A stretch of DNA of 11,850 bases from an uncultured Atopobiaceae bacterium (lineage in GTDB: Bacteria > Actinomycetota > Coriobacteriia > Coriobacteriales > Atopobiaceae). The stretch spans positions 1-11,850 of the forward strand of contig CAJOKK010000055.1 in NCBI GenBank assembly GCA_905235165.1. The letters run 5' to 3'. Each line of letters begins with the position of its first letter. Position 1 is the first letter of the stretch. Below the pieces are notes generated by a model. It searched no databases. It saw only the letters and a list, made by a program, of their open reading frames with translations, and was not told the origin of the DNA. The position numbers and the translations under genes were made by a program. This document shows positions 1 to 7,700 of the stretch, piece after piece.

Positions 1-454
1 CAATGAGCTGCCCCACCGCCTCGGCCACCACCTCGGGTTCCACGTTAGGATCGATACGATGCTGGAAGTACAGGTCAATGTGATCGAGGCCCATGCGCTT
101 GAGCGATCCCTCGCAGGAGCGCTTGATGGTCTCGGGCGTGGAATCAAGGTGCAGCGGATAGGGTGGCTCGTCGTGCTCGAAGTCAAAGTGGATGCCAAAC
201 TTGGTCACGATGGTTACCTCGTCGCGCACCGGGTGCAGCGCGTTGGCCACCAGAACCTCGTTGCAGTGCGGGTCCTCGGCCGTGCCGTAGGTCTCAGCCG
301 AGTCGAAGAGCGTGATTCCCTGCTCATGCGCGTAGCGGATGAGCTTGGTGGCCTCCGCGTCGTCCATGGCGGCGCCGTAGGCGTGGGAGAACCCCATGCA
401 GCCAAGGCCCACCGCCGATACCTCAAGCCCACGACCGAGTGTTTGCGTACGCAT
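1..454 (-). CDS. Aldo/keto reductase, N-terminal part (cut by window edge)
   Basis: Seen: an open frame from an ATG at 454 runs off the left edge after about 151 codons, beginning MRTQTLGRGLEVSAVGLGCM. An AAGGAGG ribosome site lies 6 nt upstream of the ATG. Family knowledge: NADPH-dependent aldo/keto reductases fold as a TIM barrel and use an Asp-Tyr-Lys-His tetrad. All four are visible: D51 (FDSAE), Y56 (ETYG), K85 (TKFG) and H132 (YFQHRID). The YFQHRIDP form resembles the Tas/AKR13-like subgroup. The C-terminal cofactor-binding half is outside the window. The gene starts 47 nt after the flavodoxin stop on the same strand, so the two are probably co-transcribed and controlled by the divergent LysR regulator. 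The physiological substrate cannot be told from sequence. Confidence 0.93.
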   Translation of the reverse strand, partial: MRTQTLGRGLEVSAVGLGCMGFSHAYGAAMDDAEATKLIRYAHEQGITLFDSAETYGTAEDPHCNEVLVANALHPVRDEVTIVTKFGIHFDFEHDEPPYPLHLDSTPETIKRSCEGSLKRMGLDHIDLYFQHRIDPNVEPEVVAEAVGQLI

Positions 455-501
455 GCGTAGCCTCCTTCATGAGTTACCGTCTCTTGTTCCTCGCCCGTAT
501 A

Positions 502-1024
502 TTACGCAACTGCCTTGCGCGCCCAGCTGACGGCCTTGCCCGTGGAGCTTGCCGCAGACGTGCCCGTAATCGAAAGGCCGCGCACCACTTTTGCCGCGGG
601 ATAGGTGCGGGCCAGGTCGCGCTCAGATCCACCCAGGCCAGACCCCTCATTGGTGCAGAGAGGGGCGATGGTAACGCCCGTAAGATCGCATGAGTCGAGG
701 AAGGTCTTGACGGCCATGGGCACGGTGCCCCACCAGTTGGGGTAGCCCGTAGCCCAGCACGATGCAGTCAACGCCCTCCATGTTGGGCAGTGGCCCCTGG
801 ATGGCGGGGCGAGCGTTCTCGCGCAGCTCGCGCTTAGCCTGGTCGGTGGTGGCGTAGTAATCCTCAGGGTATGGCTCTACCGTGTCGATCTTGAACAGGT
901 CGGCACCCAGGTCAGCCGCGATGGCCTCGGCCAGCACCTCGGTATTACCCTTGCGCAAGTTGATAACGCCACCGTTGCCGTAGTTCTGGCCGGCGCGGGA
1001 GAAGTAAGCTACGAGGGTTGACAT
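502..1024 (-). pseudogene. Flavodoxin, frameshifted by a 7-bp tandem duplication
   Basis: Seen: the ATG at 1024 is preceded by AAAGGAG. The frame reads MSTLVAYFSRAGQNYGNGG, with the SRAG-type FMN phosphate-binding loop, then NTEVLAEAIAADLGADLF and DCIVLGY, the usual flavodoxin core. At 742-755 the frame shifts. The other frame continues with PNWWGTVPMAVKTFLDSCDL, LCTNEGSGLGGSERDL and a C-terminal helix, ending at a TAA at 502-504. Removing one copy of the 7-mer restores an intact 171-aa flavodoxin reading VLGYPNWWGT across the junction. Family knowledge: short-chain flavodoxins are FMN electron carriers. As written, the product would be a 125-aa protein with a scrambled tail lacking the second half of the FMN site. 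Alternatives are a recent mutation, a reversible slippage variant or an assembly artefact. Confidence 0.9.
742..755. repeat. 7-bp tandem duplication inside the flavodoxin gene
   Basis: The plus strand reads GTAGCCC twice in succession (742-748 and 749-755), which is GGGCTAC twice in the coding sense. Seven bases is not a multiple of three, and this is the exact point at which the flavodoxin frame changes. There is no homopolymer here, so simple base-calling slippage is not an obvious cause. Confidence 0.95.
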
Positions 1025-1056
1025 GGAGAGCTCCTTTCGGTGGTTGTCTTGGCCCT

Positions 1057-1085
1057 ATTTTGAATCCATTGTTTCTAATGTACAA
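1057..1085 (-). promoter_or_regulatory. Possible promoter of the flavodoxin/reductase operon
   Basis: On the minus strand TTGTAC (complement of 1080-1085) is followed after 17 nt by CAAAAT (complement of 1057-1062). This lies about 33-60 nt upstream of the flavodoxin ATG, in the AT-rich gap between two divergent genes. The -35 and -10 boxes each match sigma-70 consensus at about four of six positions, so this is a plausible but unproven call. Confidence 0.4.
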
Positions 1086-1124
1086 TTACAATTGATACTT
1101 ATATTGATTAGTTATGTTAATAAG
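1083..1124. promoter_or_regulatory. AT-rich palindromes between LysR gene and flavodoxin
   Basis: Seen: CAATT-ac-AATTG (1083-1094) is a perfect 5-bp inverted repeat with a 2-nt centre. A wider CTTAT-N17-ATAAG pair spans 1098-1124. Family knowledge: LysR regulators bind dyads in the intergenic space of the divergent gene they control, often overlapping their own promoter. The first palindrome overlaps the predicted -35 of the flavodoxin operon, which fits a LysR site. Assignment is inference. Confidence 0.4.
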
Positions 1125-1138
1125 CGAGGACGAGGGAC

Positions 1139-2038
1139 ATGGAACTGAGGCAGATCGAGTACTTCTGCGCCGTGGTGGAGGCGAGATCATTCACGCAGGC
1201 AGCAGAGGCCTGCCTCGTCTCTCAGTCGGCCATATCGCAGCAAGTGAAGGCACTCGAGGCGGAACTCGGCTTCGAGCTCCTGCATCGCCGCGGCCGCAGC
1301 TTTGACGTCACGCCCGCAGGCGAGCTCTTCGCCCGAAAGGCACGCGCGCTTCTGGGCCAACTCGATGACCTGCGCTACGAGGCCGAGGGTGTCGCCAACG
1401 GCTGGGCCACCACGCTCTCGGTGGGTTATCTCAACCGCTACGAGGGCTGGGAGGTGCAGGCGGCCGTCACTGCCTTCACGGCTCGCCATCCCCACATTCC
1501 GGTGCACGCTACGGCTGGCAGCCATGACGCGCTCTACCGGTTGATACTCGACCACGAGGTCGACGTGCTCTTCTCGGACCGTCGCCGAGCTCTCTCCGAC
1601 GCGTTCGTGAACCGGCACCTCTTCAACGGCTGGCAGTGCGTGGAGGTCTCGGAGGCCAGCGGCAAGGCGTGGGCAGAGCGGCTCACCGTCGCAGAGCTCG
1701 CAAACGTGCCCTGCATCCTTATCGCCTCCCCCGAGCAGGAGGATGTGGAGCGCGAGTACTACCGTGACGTGCTGGGGTTTCGCTCTGAGTTCCTCTTCGC
1801 GCGCTCACGCGAGGAGGGCCGCATGATGGTGGCGGGCAACCGCGGCTTCATGCCCGTGGAGACACGCGCGCAGGCAGGGCGCACCGGCTCCGCCATCCGA
1901 CGCATACCACTCGTGGGGCAGGATGGGCAACTCAAGAGCGAGTACTACTGCTACTGGCCAAAAGACCGCACGAACAGGCTCATCGAGGAGTTCTCCGATA
2001 TCCTCACCGGCATGTTCGAGGACAACCCCAACGCCTAG
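1139..2038 (+). CDS. LysR-family transcriptional regulator
   Basis: A 299-aa protein of normal length for the family. Residues 1-62 form the winged helix-turn-helix: ELRQIEYFCAVVEARSFTQA, then a recognition helix region with SQSAISQQVKALEAELG and LHRRGR, then TPAGE. This is the typical LysR N-terminus. Residues about 90-290 match the two-lobed effector-binding domain in length and layout (LSVGYLNRYEGW, then the ARHPHIPVHA strand), but the ligand cannot be told. The start is the ATG at 1139, with a GAGG-containing purine stretch just upstream. It is divergent from the flavodoxin/aldo-keto reductase operon with 114 nt between starts. Family knowledge suggests that it controls that operon and itself in response to a small molecule or redox signal; this is inferred from position. 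It converges on the Imm32-like gene with a 135-nt gap in which I see no convincing terminator. Confidence 0.95.
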   Translation: MELRQIEYFCAVVEARSFTQAAEACLVSQSAISQQVKALEAELGFELLHRRGRSFDVTPAGELFARKARALLGQLDDLRYEAEGVANGWATTLSVGYLNRYEGWEVQAAVTAFTARHPHIPVHATAGSHDALYRLILDHEVDVLFSDRRRALSDAFVNRHLFNGWQCVEVSEASGKAWAERLTVAELANVPCILIASPEQEDVEREYYRDVLGFRSEFLFARSREEGRMMVAGNRGFMPVETRAQAGRTGSAIRRIPLVGQDGQLKSEYYCYWPKDRTNRLIEEFSDILTGMFEDNPNA

Positions 2039-2173
2039 CAAGCATCCATCACACCGACGATCCCAAAAAGACGAGATTGCCTGGCAACCTCATGCGGATG
2101 AACGTCAGCCCATCTCCACTTGCTCTTACTTATCGCTGCTACATGCGCCAAAGGTTGGTGACGCCAAAGCCCC

Positions 2174-2416
2174 CTAGAAGTCTTTGTCGAAGGCTCGGCT
2201 TTCCTTTCGCTCAATGATCATTTCTGCCGAGCCTTCTTCAAGAGAATTGTCCTCGTCATAATGGACGTGGTCTCCTGGCACGCCATCCGCAAGCGCAGTC
2301 AGCTGCTTTGCCAACGAGAGCAGGCCCTCCCTGTTTGCAGATATCACAATTTGGTCGCCTTCAATTACGGCTTTGATTTCAAAGCCATCAACCCATTCAA
2401 CTACCAAATTAATCAC
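2174..2416 (-). CDS. Imm32-like immunity protein, no toxin alongside
   Basis: A small 80-aa acidic protein, starting at a GTG (2416) and ending at a TAG (2174-2176). It has an N-terminal strand pair (NLVVEWVDGFEIKAVIEGD), then ISANREGLLSLAKQLTALAD, then DNSLEEGSAEMIIERKE. The ISANREGLLSLA block followed by a GS-E-II strand matches my recollection of the Imm32 family of polymorphic-toxin immunity proteins; no search was run. Family knowledge: such proteins bind and neutralise a cognate toxin and usually sit directly beside it. Here no toxin-like ORF is visible; the gene starts 30 nt after the PAP2 stop and probably belongs to that transcript. It may be an orphan immunity gene protecting against neighbours' toxins, or a relative with another role. 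The ribosome site is weak: GGA immediately precedes the GTG and GAGG lies further upstream. Confidence 0.68.
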   Translation of the reverse strand: MINLVVEWVDGFEIKAVIEGDQIVISANREGLLSLAKQLTALADGVPGDHVHYDEDNSLEEGSAEMIIERKESRAFDKDF

Positions 2417-2446
2417 TCCGTTAATCGGCCTCGATGGCCTTGACGG

Positions 2447-3399
2447 CTAGCGCTCCGCGTCTAACGCTCGCGTGTGCCCTTCCGCCAACCGTGAGATACC
2501 GAGCGGCACCAGAAACACGATGGTAAGCATCTGGAGGAAGCAGGCAATGCTCGACCCCAAGCCTCCCGTCACAGCCAGCTTCACCAGCTCCGTCACGGGG
2601 AAATAGACCACCATGAGCGCAAGCACGCCCCAAACCGCACAGCAGCACCTCTGTTGGACGGTGCCCGCAATCTCAAAATGCACGAGACGTCGCTCAGCAA
2701 GCCAACCCACAGCGAATCCGAGCGCCCAGCCGGCGTTCTTGAACGAATCGTTAGCCATCTTCACCGGATCGACTACGAGGTTGCCAGCCGCATCGTAGTC
2801 CATGGGGTATTCCTTCAGTGCCGCATATACGATAAGCGCAATGCTCACAAGGGCAATCACGCCCGCAACGAGCACGTCTTTGTCTGGGTTCTTATCCAGC
2901 CATGCGCAGACCCAGCCCGCAGCCAGCATGAGGATGACACCCACTACAAGTGCCACGAGCACGTCCTGCGGCGTGTGCACCCCCAGCCAGTTGCGCGAGA
3001 AGCCTACCAGAAGCACAACTGCCCAAAGCCCTATCCGCAACGAACGTGAAAGCTCGCGACGCAGCCCAGGGCCACCAAACATCGCAACCGCATTGGTGGT
3101 GTGTCCGCTCGGGAAAGAGTAGCCCGTCGCCTTTGCGAGCGCCTCCTCCAGAGGCAGCATGCGAGAATCCCTGACCCAAGGTCGATACACGCAGGCGCTG
3201 ATCTTGAGGAAGCCGTTGGCGAGGCGGCCGAAGCCCCAGCCCATAAGCACGTAGACGCCCATGCGCTTGCTTACGCACCAGTACTAAGCAGGGTATAGAA
3301 CGGCTCGGCAAACACCGAGAGCTGCAGGAAGAAGTCATCCAAAACGCCGGCCGTCGCCTCGCGGAGCCTTTGGAGGAAGAGAAGGTACTCGATATCCAT
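2447..3399 (-). pseudogene. PAP2-family membrane phosphatase, frameshifted near N-terminus
   Basis: Seen: the ATG at 3399 is preceded by AAAGGAAG and reads MDIEYLLFLQRLREATAGVL, continuing to FYTLLSTGA and a stop at 3271-3273. The protein continues in another frame as YWCVSKRMGVYVLMGWGFGR to a TAG at 2447. The downstream part has all three PAP2 phosphatase motifs: K-x6-RP (KISACVYRP), PSGH, and SR-x5-H-x3-D (SRNWLGVHTPQD). Several hydrophobic helices follow (VLVALVVGVILMLAAGWVCA, VAGVIALVSIALIVYAAL and others). Family knowledge: such enzymes dephosphorylate lipid phosphates or undecaprenyl pyrophosphate at the membrane. Restoring 1 or 10 bases gives about 317-320 aa. The ATG at 3262 has no ribosome site, so the catalytic part is probably poorly translated as written. 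It lies upstream of the Imm32-like gene. Confidence 0.87.
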
Positions 3400-3458
3400 A
3401 TGCTTCCTTTCGCGTCATCGCCCCTGCCATCAGAAGGCATACCATGCGAGCAACACTA

Positions 3459-3487
3459 TCTATACCGCATCGCTTCGAGAGCAACAA
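3459..3487 (-). promoter_or_regulatory. Possible promoter upstream of the PAP2 gene
   Basis: On the minus strand TTGTTG (complement of 3482-3487) and TATAGA (complement of 3459-3464) are 17 nt apart, about 60-88 nt upstream of the PAP2 ATG. The -10 box is fair and the -35 box weak. A short dyad TGCCA-aaacg-TGGCA (3516-3530) lies just upstream and could be a regulator site. Otherwise the 3400-3601 stretch holds no gene I can support. Confidence 0.35.
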
Positions 3488-3600
3488 CCGTGGTACTTGC
3501 GAGACTTGAAGCCCCTGCCAAAACGTGGCAGCACAATTTGTTTGACAAGGTCGACACAGGCTGACATTCGTGCAGGACTCAAGCAAGCCAACAAAGGAGA

Positions 3601-3634
3601 AAGGAGGCGCGAGACCTTATGTCCCGCGCCTCCT
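3601..3634 (-). terminator. Rho-independent terminator of the surface-protein operon
   Basis: AGGAGGCGCG (3602-3611) pairs perfectly with CGCGCCTCCT (3625-3634). The stem extends inward by GAC/GTC with one mismatch to a 5-nt loop (3616-3620). Read on the minus strand the stem is followed by TTTCTCCTTTGTT, a broken T-tract. It lies about 44 nt after the stop of the 273-aa membrane protein gene, the expected place for the end of that transcript. Confidence 0.8.
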
Positions 3635-3677
3635 GTTCGCATGTAAGAGAAGATGCGCCTAGCTCTCAAGTCCTGCG

Positions 3678-4499
3678 CTATGACTTCCTGCGTCCCCGAA
3701 TGACGACAACGGCAACGACAGCGGCAACAGCTGCCCCCACAGCGGCCAAGCCGGCGACAACCGGAAGGGCCACAGCTTTCTCGCTCGAAGGCACCTGCCC
3801 GTCATCCCCGCTGTCGATATCCACCTCCTGATAGCTGGACAAGCCATCCTCACCGGTGACAGTGGTGGTACCCTCCTTGGTGTCAACCACAACCTGTTCG
3901 CCCTCAGCGTCCGAAAACGACACGGTGGAGCCGTCGGCTACCGCTACCTCCCCGCCGGCATCATCAACGATGGCAAAGGTACCATCATCGCGTGTCACGC
4001 GCTTGTAGGTATGGGCATCGTCGAGCACGCGCTCGTCGCCGCTCTTGTCCACGAACACGAGGTGTCCCTCATCGTCGGTAGTCACGAGCGAGCCGCCCCC
4101 GACCTCGATGCCGATTGTCTCGCCACCGGTGGAGGGGGTCGCAGCCTCGTCGCCGCCCTCCCCCACGGGCACGTCGTTCGTCTGCCCAGCAAAGACTACC
4201 GCCTGCCCCGGGGCGAAGGCGCCCTGCTCCACGGAAACCACCGTGTCGGGCAGGAATACCGCCTCAATCGTGTCCGCTTCCGCGAAGGCCCCGGCTGCAA
4301 CGCTGTTGACCGGGTTTCCACCAATCATGGCGGGGACCGTTGCCGACTCCTCGTGGCCCGCATAGCCCGTAATGGTCACTGACTGGTCTGCAACCTCGTA
4401 CTCAAGGTAGCCATGCTGGTAGGTTTCAGCGAGGGCGGTGCCCGGCACGAAGACCAGGGCCGCTAGCAGGGCTACTGCCGCCGCAACTCGTCTCATCAC
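3678..4499 (-). CDS. Secreted, membrane-anchored protein with BspA-like LRR
   Basis: A 273-aa protein. Residues 1-24 are a signal peptide: MMRR, the hydrophobic VAAAVALLAALVFV, then cleavage after TALA. Residues about 34-97 hold a short leucine-rich-repeat stretch of the BspA/LRR_5 kind (SVTITGYAGHEESATVPAMI, then a VAAGAFAEADTIEAVFLPDT-type repeat). Residues 98-238 are acidic and rich in Gly, Asp and Thr, with two strand-rich segments (LVTTDDEGHLVFVDKSGDER and VDTKEGTTTVTGEDG). Residues 242-267 form a membrane helix of Ala and Val, followed by the basic tail RGRRKS. There is no LPXTG, so it is expected to sit in the cell membrane with the LRR outside. The start is GTG at 4499 or ATG at 4496; a GGGAG lies 11 nt before the GTG. 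It follows the giant protein and the 33-aa ORF on the same strand. Function unknown; a surface adhesin or partner role is inference. Confidence 0.9.
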   Translation of the reverse strand: MMRRVAAAVALLAALVFVPGTALAETYQHGYLEYEVADQSVTITGYAGHEESATVPAMIGGNPVNSVAAGAFAEADTIEAVFLPDTVVSVEQGAFAPGQAVVFAGQTNDVPVGEGGDEAATPSTGGETIGIEVGGGSLVTTDDEGHLVFVDKSGDERVLDDAHTYKRVTRDDGTFAIVDDAGGEVAVADGSTVSFSDAEGEQVVVDTKEGTTTVTGEDGLSSYQEVDIDSGDDGQVPSSEKAVALPVVAGLAAVGAAVAAVVAVVVIRGRRKS

Positions 4500-4536
4500 G
4501 TCGCTTCACACTCCCATCTCGTCTCATTGTCTAGCA

Positions 4537-4574
4537 GCGCGGGGACGGCCGCTGGAATGCGCCCGTCCCCGCGC
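4537..4574 (-). other. Strong GC hairpin between cistrons
   Basis: GCGCGGGGACGG (4537-4548) pairs perfectly with CCGTCCCCGCGC (4563-4574) across a 14-nt loop. It lies in the 101-nt gap between the 33-aa ORF and the 273-aa membrane protein gene. Neither strand shows a run of T after the stem, so it is not a textbook terminator. It could be an attenuator or a processing and stability element that sets the ratio of upstream to downstream product. Confidence 0.6.
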
Positions 4575-4600
4575 GGTTTAGTCATCTAGACCATCTAGGC

Positions 4601-4702
4601 CTAGTCGTCGAACTCGTCGTCACCCGCGGACGTCGCAATCACGTCCTCGACGTCGAAGACCACTGTCTCCATCTTGAGCTCTTCGTACAATTCCTTGTTC
4701 AT
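4601..4702 (-). CDS. Tiny acidic ORF (33 aa) after the giant surface protein
   Basis: Seen: an ATG at 4702 with GGGAG 10 nt upstream opens a 33-aa frame that ends at a TAG (4601-4603). It reads MNKELYEELKMETVVF, then DVEDVIATSAGDDEFDD. It begins 25 nt after the giant gene's stop and is followed by a hairpin and the LRR membrane protein gene. It has no signal peptide or membrane segment; the first half is a likely amphipathic helix and the tail is Asp/Glu-rich. The F-x-x-EDVI-TS pattern resembles short unnamed proteins I associate with gut anaerobes (recollection, not a search). Function unknown. It could be a RiPP-type precursor or leader-like peptide, a small regulator or a partner of its neighbours; no modification enzyme is visible in the window. 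Confidence 0.68.
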   Translation of the reverse strand: MNKELYEELKMETVVFDVEDVIATSAGDDEFDD

Positions 4703-4727
4703 CTCTGAATTACTCCCATCTTCATTC

Positions 4728-7700
4728 CTACTGCTGACTCAGCTCGGCGTACGTGGCAGACTTGATGTCCGAGTACACGAACACGAGATCGCTCGAGCCG
4801 GCCTTCCTCAAGACCATGAAGCCGCGACACGACACAACCACGTCCTCGCTCGTGACCGAGAGGTTGGCCCTCACGTTGCCCGTTGGCGTCATGTCGTTCG
4901 ACTTGAAGCGCTTGATTCCGTCCGAACCATCAGTGTAGACGAAAGCCTCGTCCGTGAGCTTGGAGGCGTCCACGTCCTTGCCGTACACGACGCCGTGCTC
5001 CACGAGCTCCCAGCCCTCCGGCACGCTGCGCGTGACCACGCAGCTTACCTTCTGTTGCTCGTACGTGTCGAGGGGGCTCATCTCCGTGATGCTGATCTTC
5101 GGGACGGCCTCGAACTGCTCGTCCGCGTCAGCGTAGACCGCGACAAGCGTCCTCTCCGGTGCGGCGATCTTGTAGAGGAAGGTCGTGTCGTAGCCGAGCA
5201 CCGTGCCATCCTCCTCGGCCCAGTACTTGAACGTGAGGCCATCGCGCTCGGGATCAGCCTTGAAGGTCTTCAGCGTACCGTAGGGGATACCCTCTTCGGT
5301 CTTGCTCTCGAGCTCAGTGTCGCCGTGCACGTACTTGACCGTGACGGAACCCTTCTGGACATCACGCTCGTAGAGGGGCCTGAGGGTGATGACCTCGGCA
5401 CCGTTGGCGATCATCGCCTGGATGCTCTCCAGCGTGGCCTCTTCCTCCTGGCCATCAACTCTCCAGTACTTGAAGATGTAGCCAAACTTGCTCGAGGCGC
5501 GGGGGAAGGCAATTCTCGACGTCGCCTTGTACTGCGCAGCCGAAATCACCTGATCGTAGTCGGTCACGAACTGCACGAAGGCCTGCTTCTCCTCAACCGT
5601 GTCGTAAGCGAGAGTCACCTTCATGGGACCCGTCACGACCACGTCAAGGCTCGCGCCCTTGCCCAGCAGCTTGCCGTTCTCGTTCTCCCACTGCAGCACC
5701 TTGGAAGCGTCGTCGGAAGTGACCGTGATGGTCTGGCCGACGGGGACGGTCCAGGTGGTCTCACCCGTCTGGACAGCGCCCTCTGGGTCGGTGCTCACGG
5801 TGTACCTAGCAGCGTTCCTGATGGCAATGGTAACGTTGGCCCTCGAGTTGGCCTTGAACACGGCCACGAGCTGGACGCTCTCCGTAGCCTTGAACGTATA
5901 GCTCAGTTCGTCGGAAAGCTTTTTCTCGCTGTCGTAGGAACTCACGAGGCCGGTCTTAGCGTCGACCCCCGTCACCTCATACCAGCCGAGGAAGGTCCAG
6001 CCATCCTGGGCCTCAGCGCTCACGGTCACGTTGTCGCCCTGCTGTATGGTCTTGCCGTCATGCTTCACGCGCGCGTTCCCCACGGTTGCGCTGCATCCCT
6101 CGTCGGAGGTGTAGGCAGCAACGTCAACGCCCCATACGGCAACGAAGGTCATGGGTTCCTTCACGCCGTTGAGGCGCTCGCCCGCGGCATAGACCTTGCC
6201 AGACTCCTTCTCTTTCCAGCCCACGAAGAACTTACCCTCATGGTCGCCCTCGGGCTCAGCGAAATCGAGCGTGCCATTATACGGGACGTCCTTCGTGGTG
6301 GACGTGTCACCGTCCTTGAAGGTGACCGTGACCGCGTTGGGTGCCCATTGGGCGTAGAGCGTCATGTTGCTCTCCGGCGCGATTTCCTCGCCGTCGTCGT
6401 AGGCGACGCCCGGCTCTTCCTCTGTCGGCGTCTTCACCGTATTCCAACCCTTGAACGTGTAGTTCGGAGCGAAGTCGAAGCCGCCGGTTTCCTCGGCAAT
6501 AGTTTCACGCGTCTTGAGCGGCGCTGTCTCAGCCTGACCGTTTTCGACTTTGAACAGCTGAGCAGCATTAGTACCGGACGTGGTCTCGGCTTCCTCGCCG
6601 TCACCTTCCTCGCCGCTTTCATCTCCCGGGATGAAGTCGGTGCCAATTGGTGCATTCTCATCGAACATGACCATGTAGTACCCGATATTATCGTCTTCGG
6701 GCAACCACTGCGCATAGAGCGTAATCTCTCCGCCGTCTGTAGTAGTGAGGTTCTTTACCGACTCCTCGTCAAGATATGCCGTACCCGGGTTCTCCTGACT
6801 CGGCTCGGCCATGGTGTTCCATCCGACGAACCGGTAGCCCTCACGGCTGATCTTGAATGTGGCCGTACTGCCTGTTTCTTCGATCGTGATGTTAGACGTG
6901 AGCTTCTGCCCCTCGTCGTAGGTGAATTCCTGGTCGGATATCGTGCCCGTGCCGCCGTTTGCGTCGAACTTGACGGTATAGGTGTTCGGGCGCCACTGCG
7001 CATAGAGGTAGAGTTTGCTGATATTGGCCTGGGTGAAGGGCGTGCTGTTGAATGCGTACGCCGTCCCCGTACCATTGGCTTTCGTGTTCCATTCAGACAT
7101 CGTGTAGCCAGTGCGGCTGAAGGCGTTGCCACCCAAGATCTTGTACGTTGAGGTCAAATCAGTGGTTGATTTCGCATCGGCAAATTCGACGACCGTGCTG
7201 CCCGTACCGCCGTTGGGGTAGTAGGTGACGGCCGCACTTGGGTTGGCCTCGTACGGTTCTCTCGGGTCGAAGACCGCATACCAGGTGTAGTCCCTGGTGA
7301 CGTTCTCAATCTGACTACCCTGTTTACGAATCGTTTGAGCACCTTGGCCGGGAGCGGTCTCGCTCCATCCGAGAATTCGTCCCTTGCCGTTAACTCCCTG
7401 CAGGCCATCCAGCTCTATGGTGCTTCCATACTCGGCGATTTCTGTACGCCATTCTGTGTCTGCGTCAATCATGTACTTGATGTTGACAGACTTATGCTTC
7501 CACTGCGCGTAGAGCGTCGTGTTGTCGGTCAAAACAACTTGCTGATTGTCCTTGTAGGCAATGCCGGAACCGTCGGCTGCCGTGTTCCACCCGACGAAGT
7601 CATAGCCCTCGCGCGTGAAGGCGTTGTAATTAAGCCTCATGGACATGCCCTTTGTCATGGCTTGAGGAGCCATCTCGCCAGTGACGTCTTCAGCGTTCCC

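Noticed and set aside
2146..2169. An 8-bp direct repeat, CGCCAAAG, between the LysR and Imm32-like genes
   Set aside because: It is too short and isolated to support an attachment site or insertion footprint, and no mobile gene is nearby.
2892..3440. A 182-codon minus-strand frame overlapping the PAP2 gene
   Set aside because: It is a different frame from the one carrying all three PAP2 motifs, and its low-complexity Ser/Arg/Gly translation looks like a shadow.
4674..7151. An 825-codon open frame on the plus strand opposite the giant gene's InlB region
   Set aside because: It is antisense to a clearly real protein. Its translation has no domain, is full of His/Arg/Val-Leu runs typical of reverse-frame reading of high-GC codons, and has no ribosome site that stands out.
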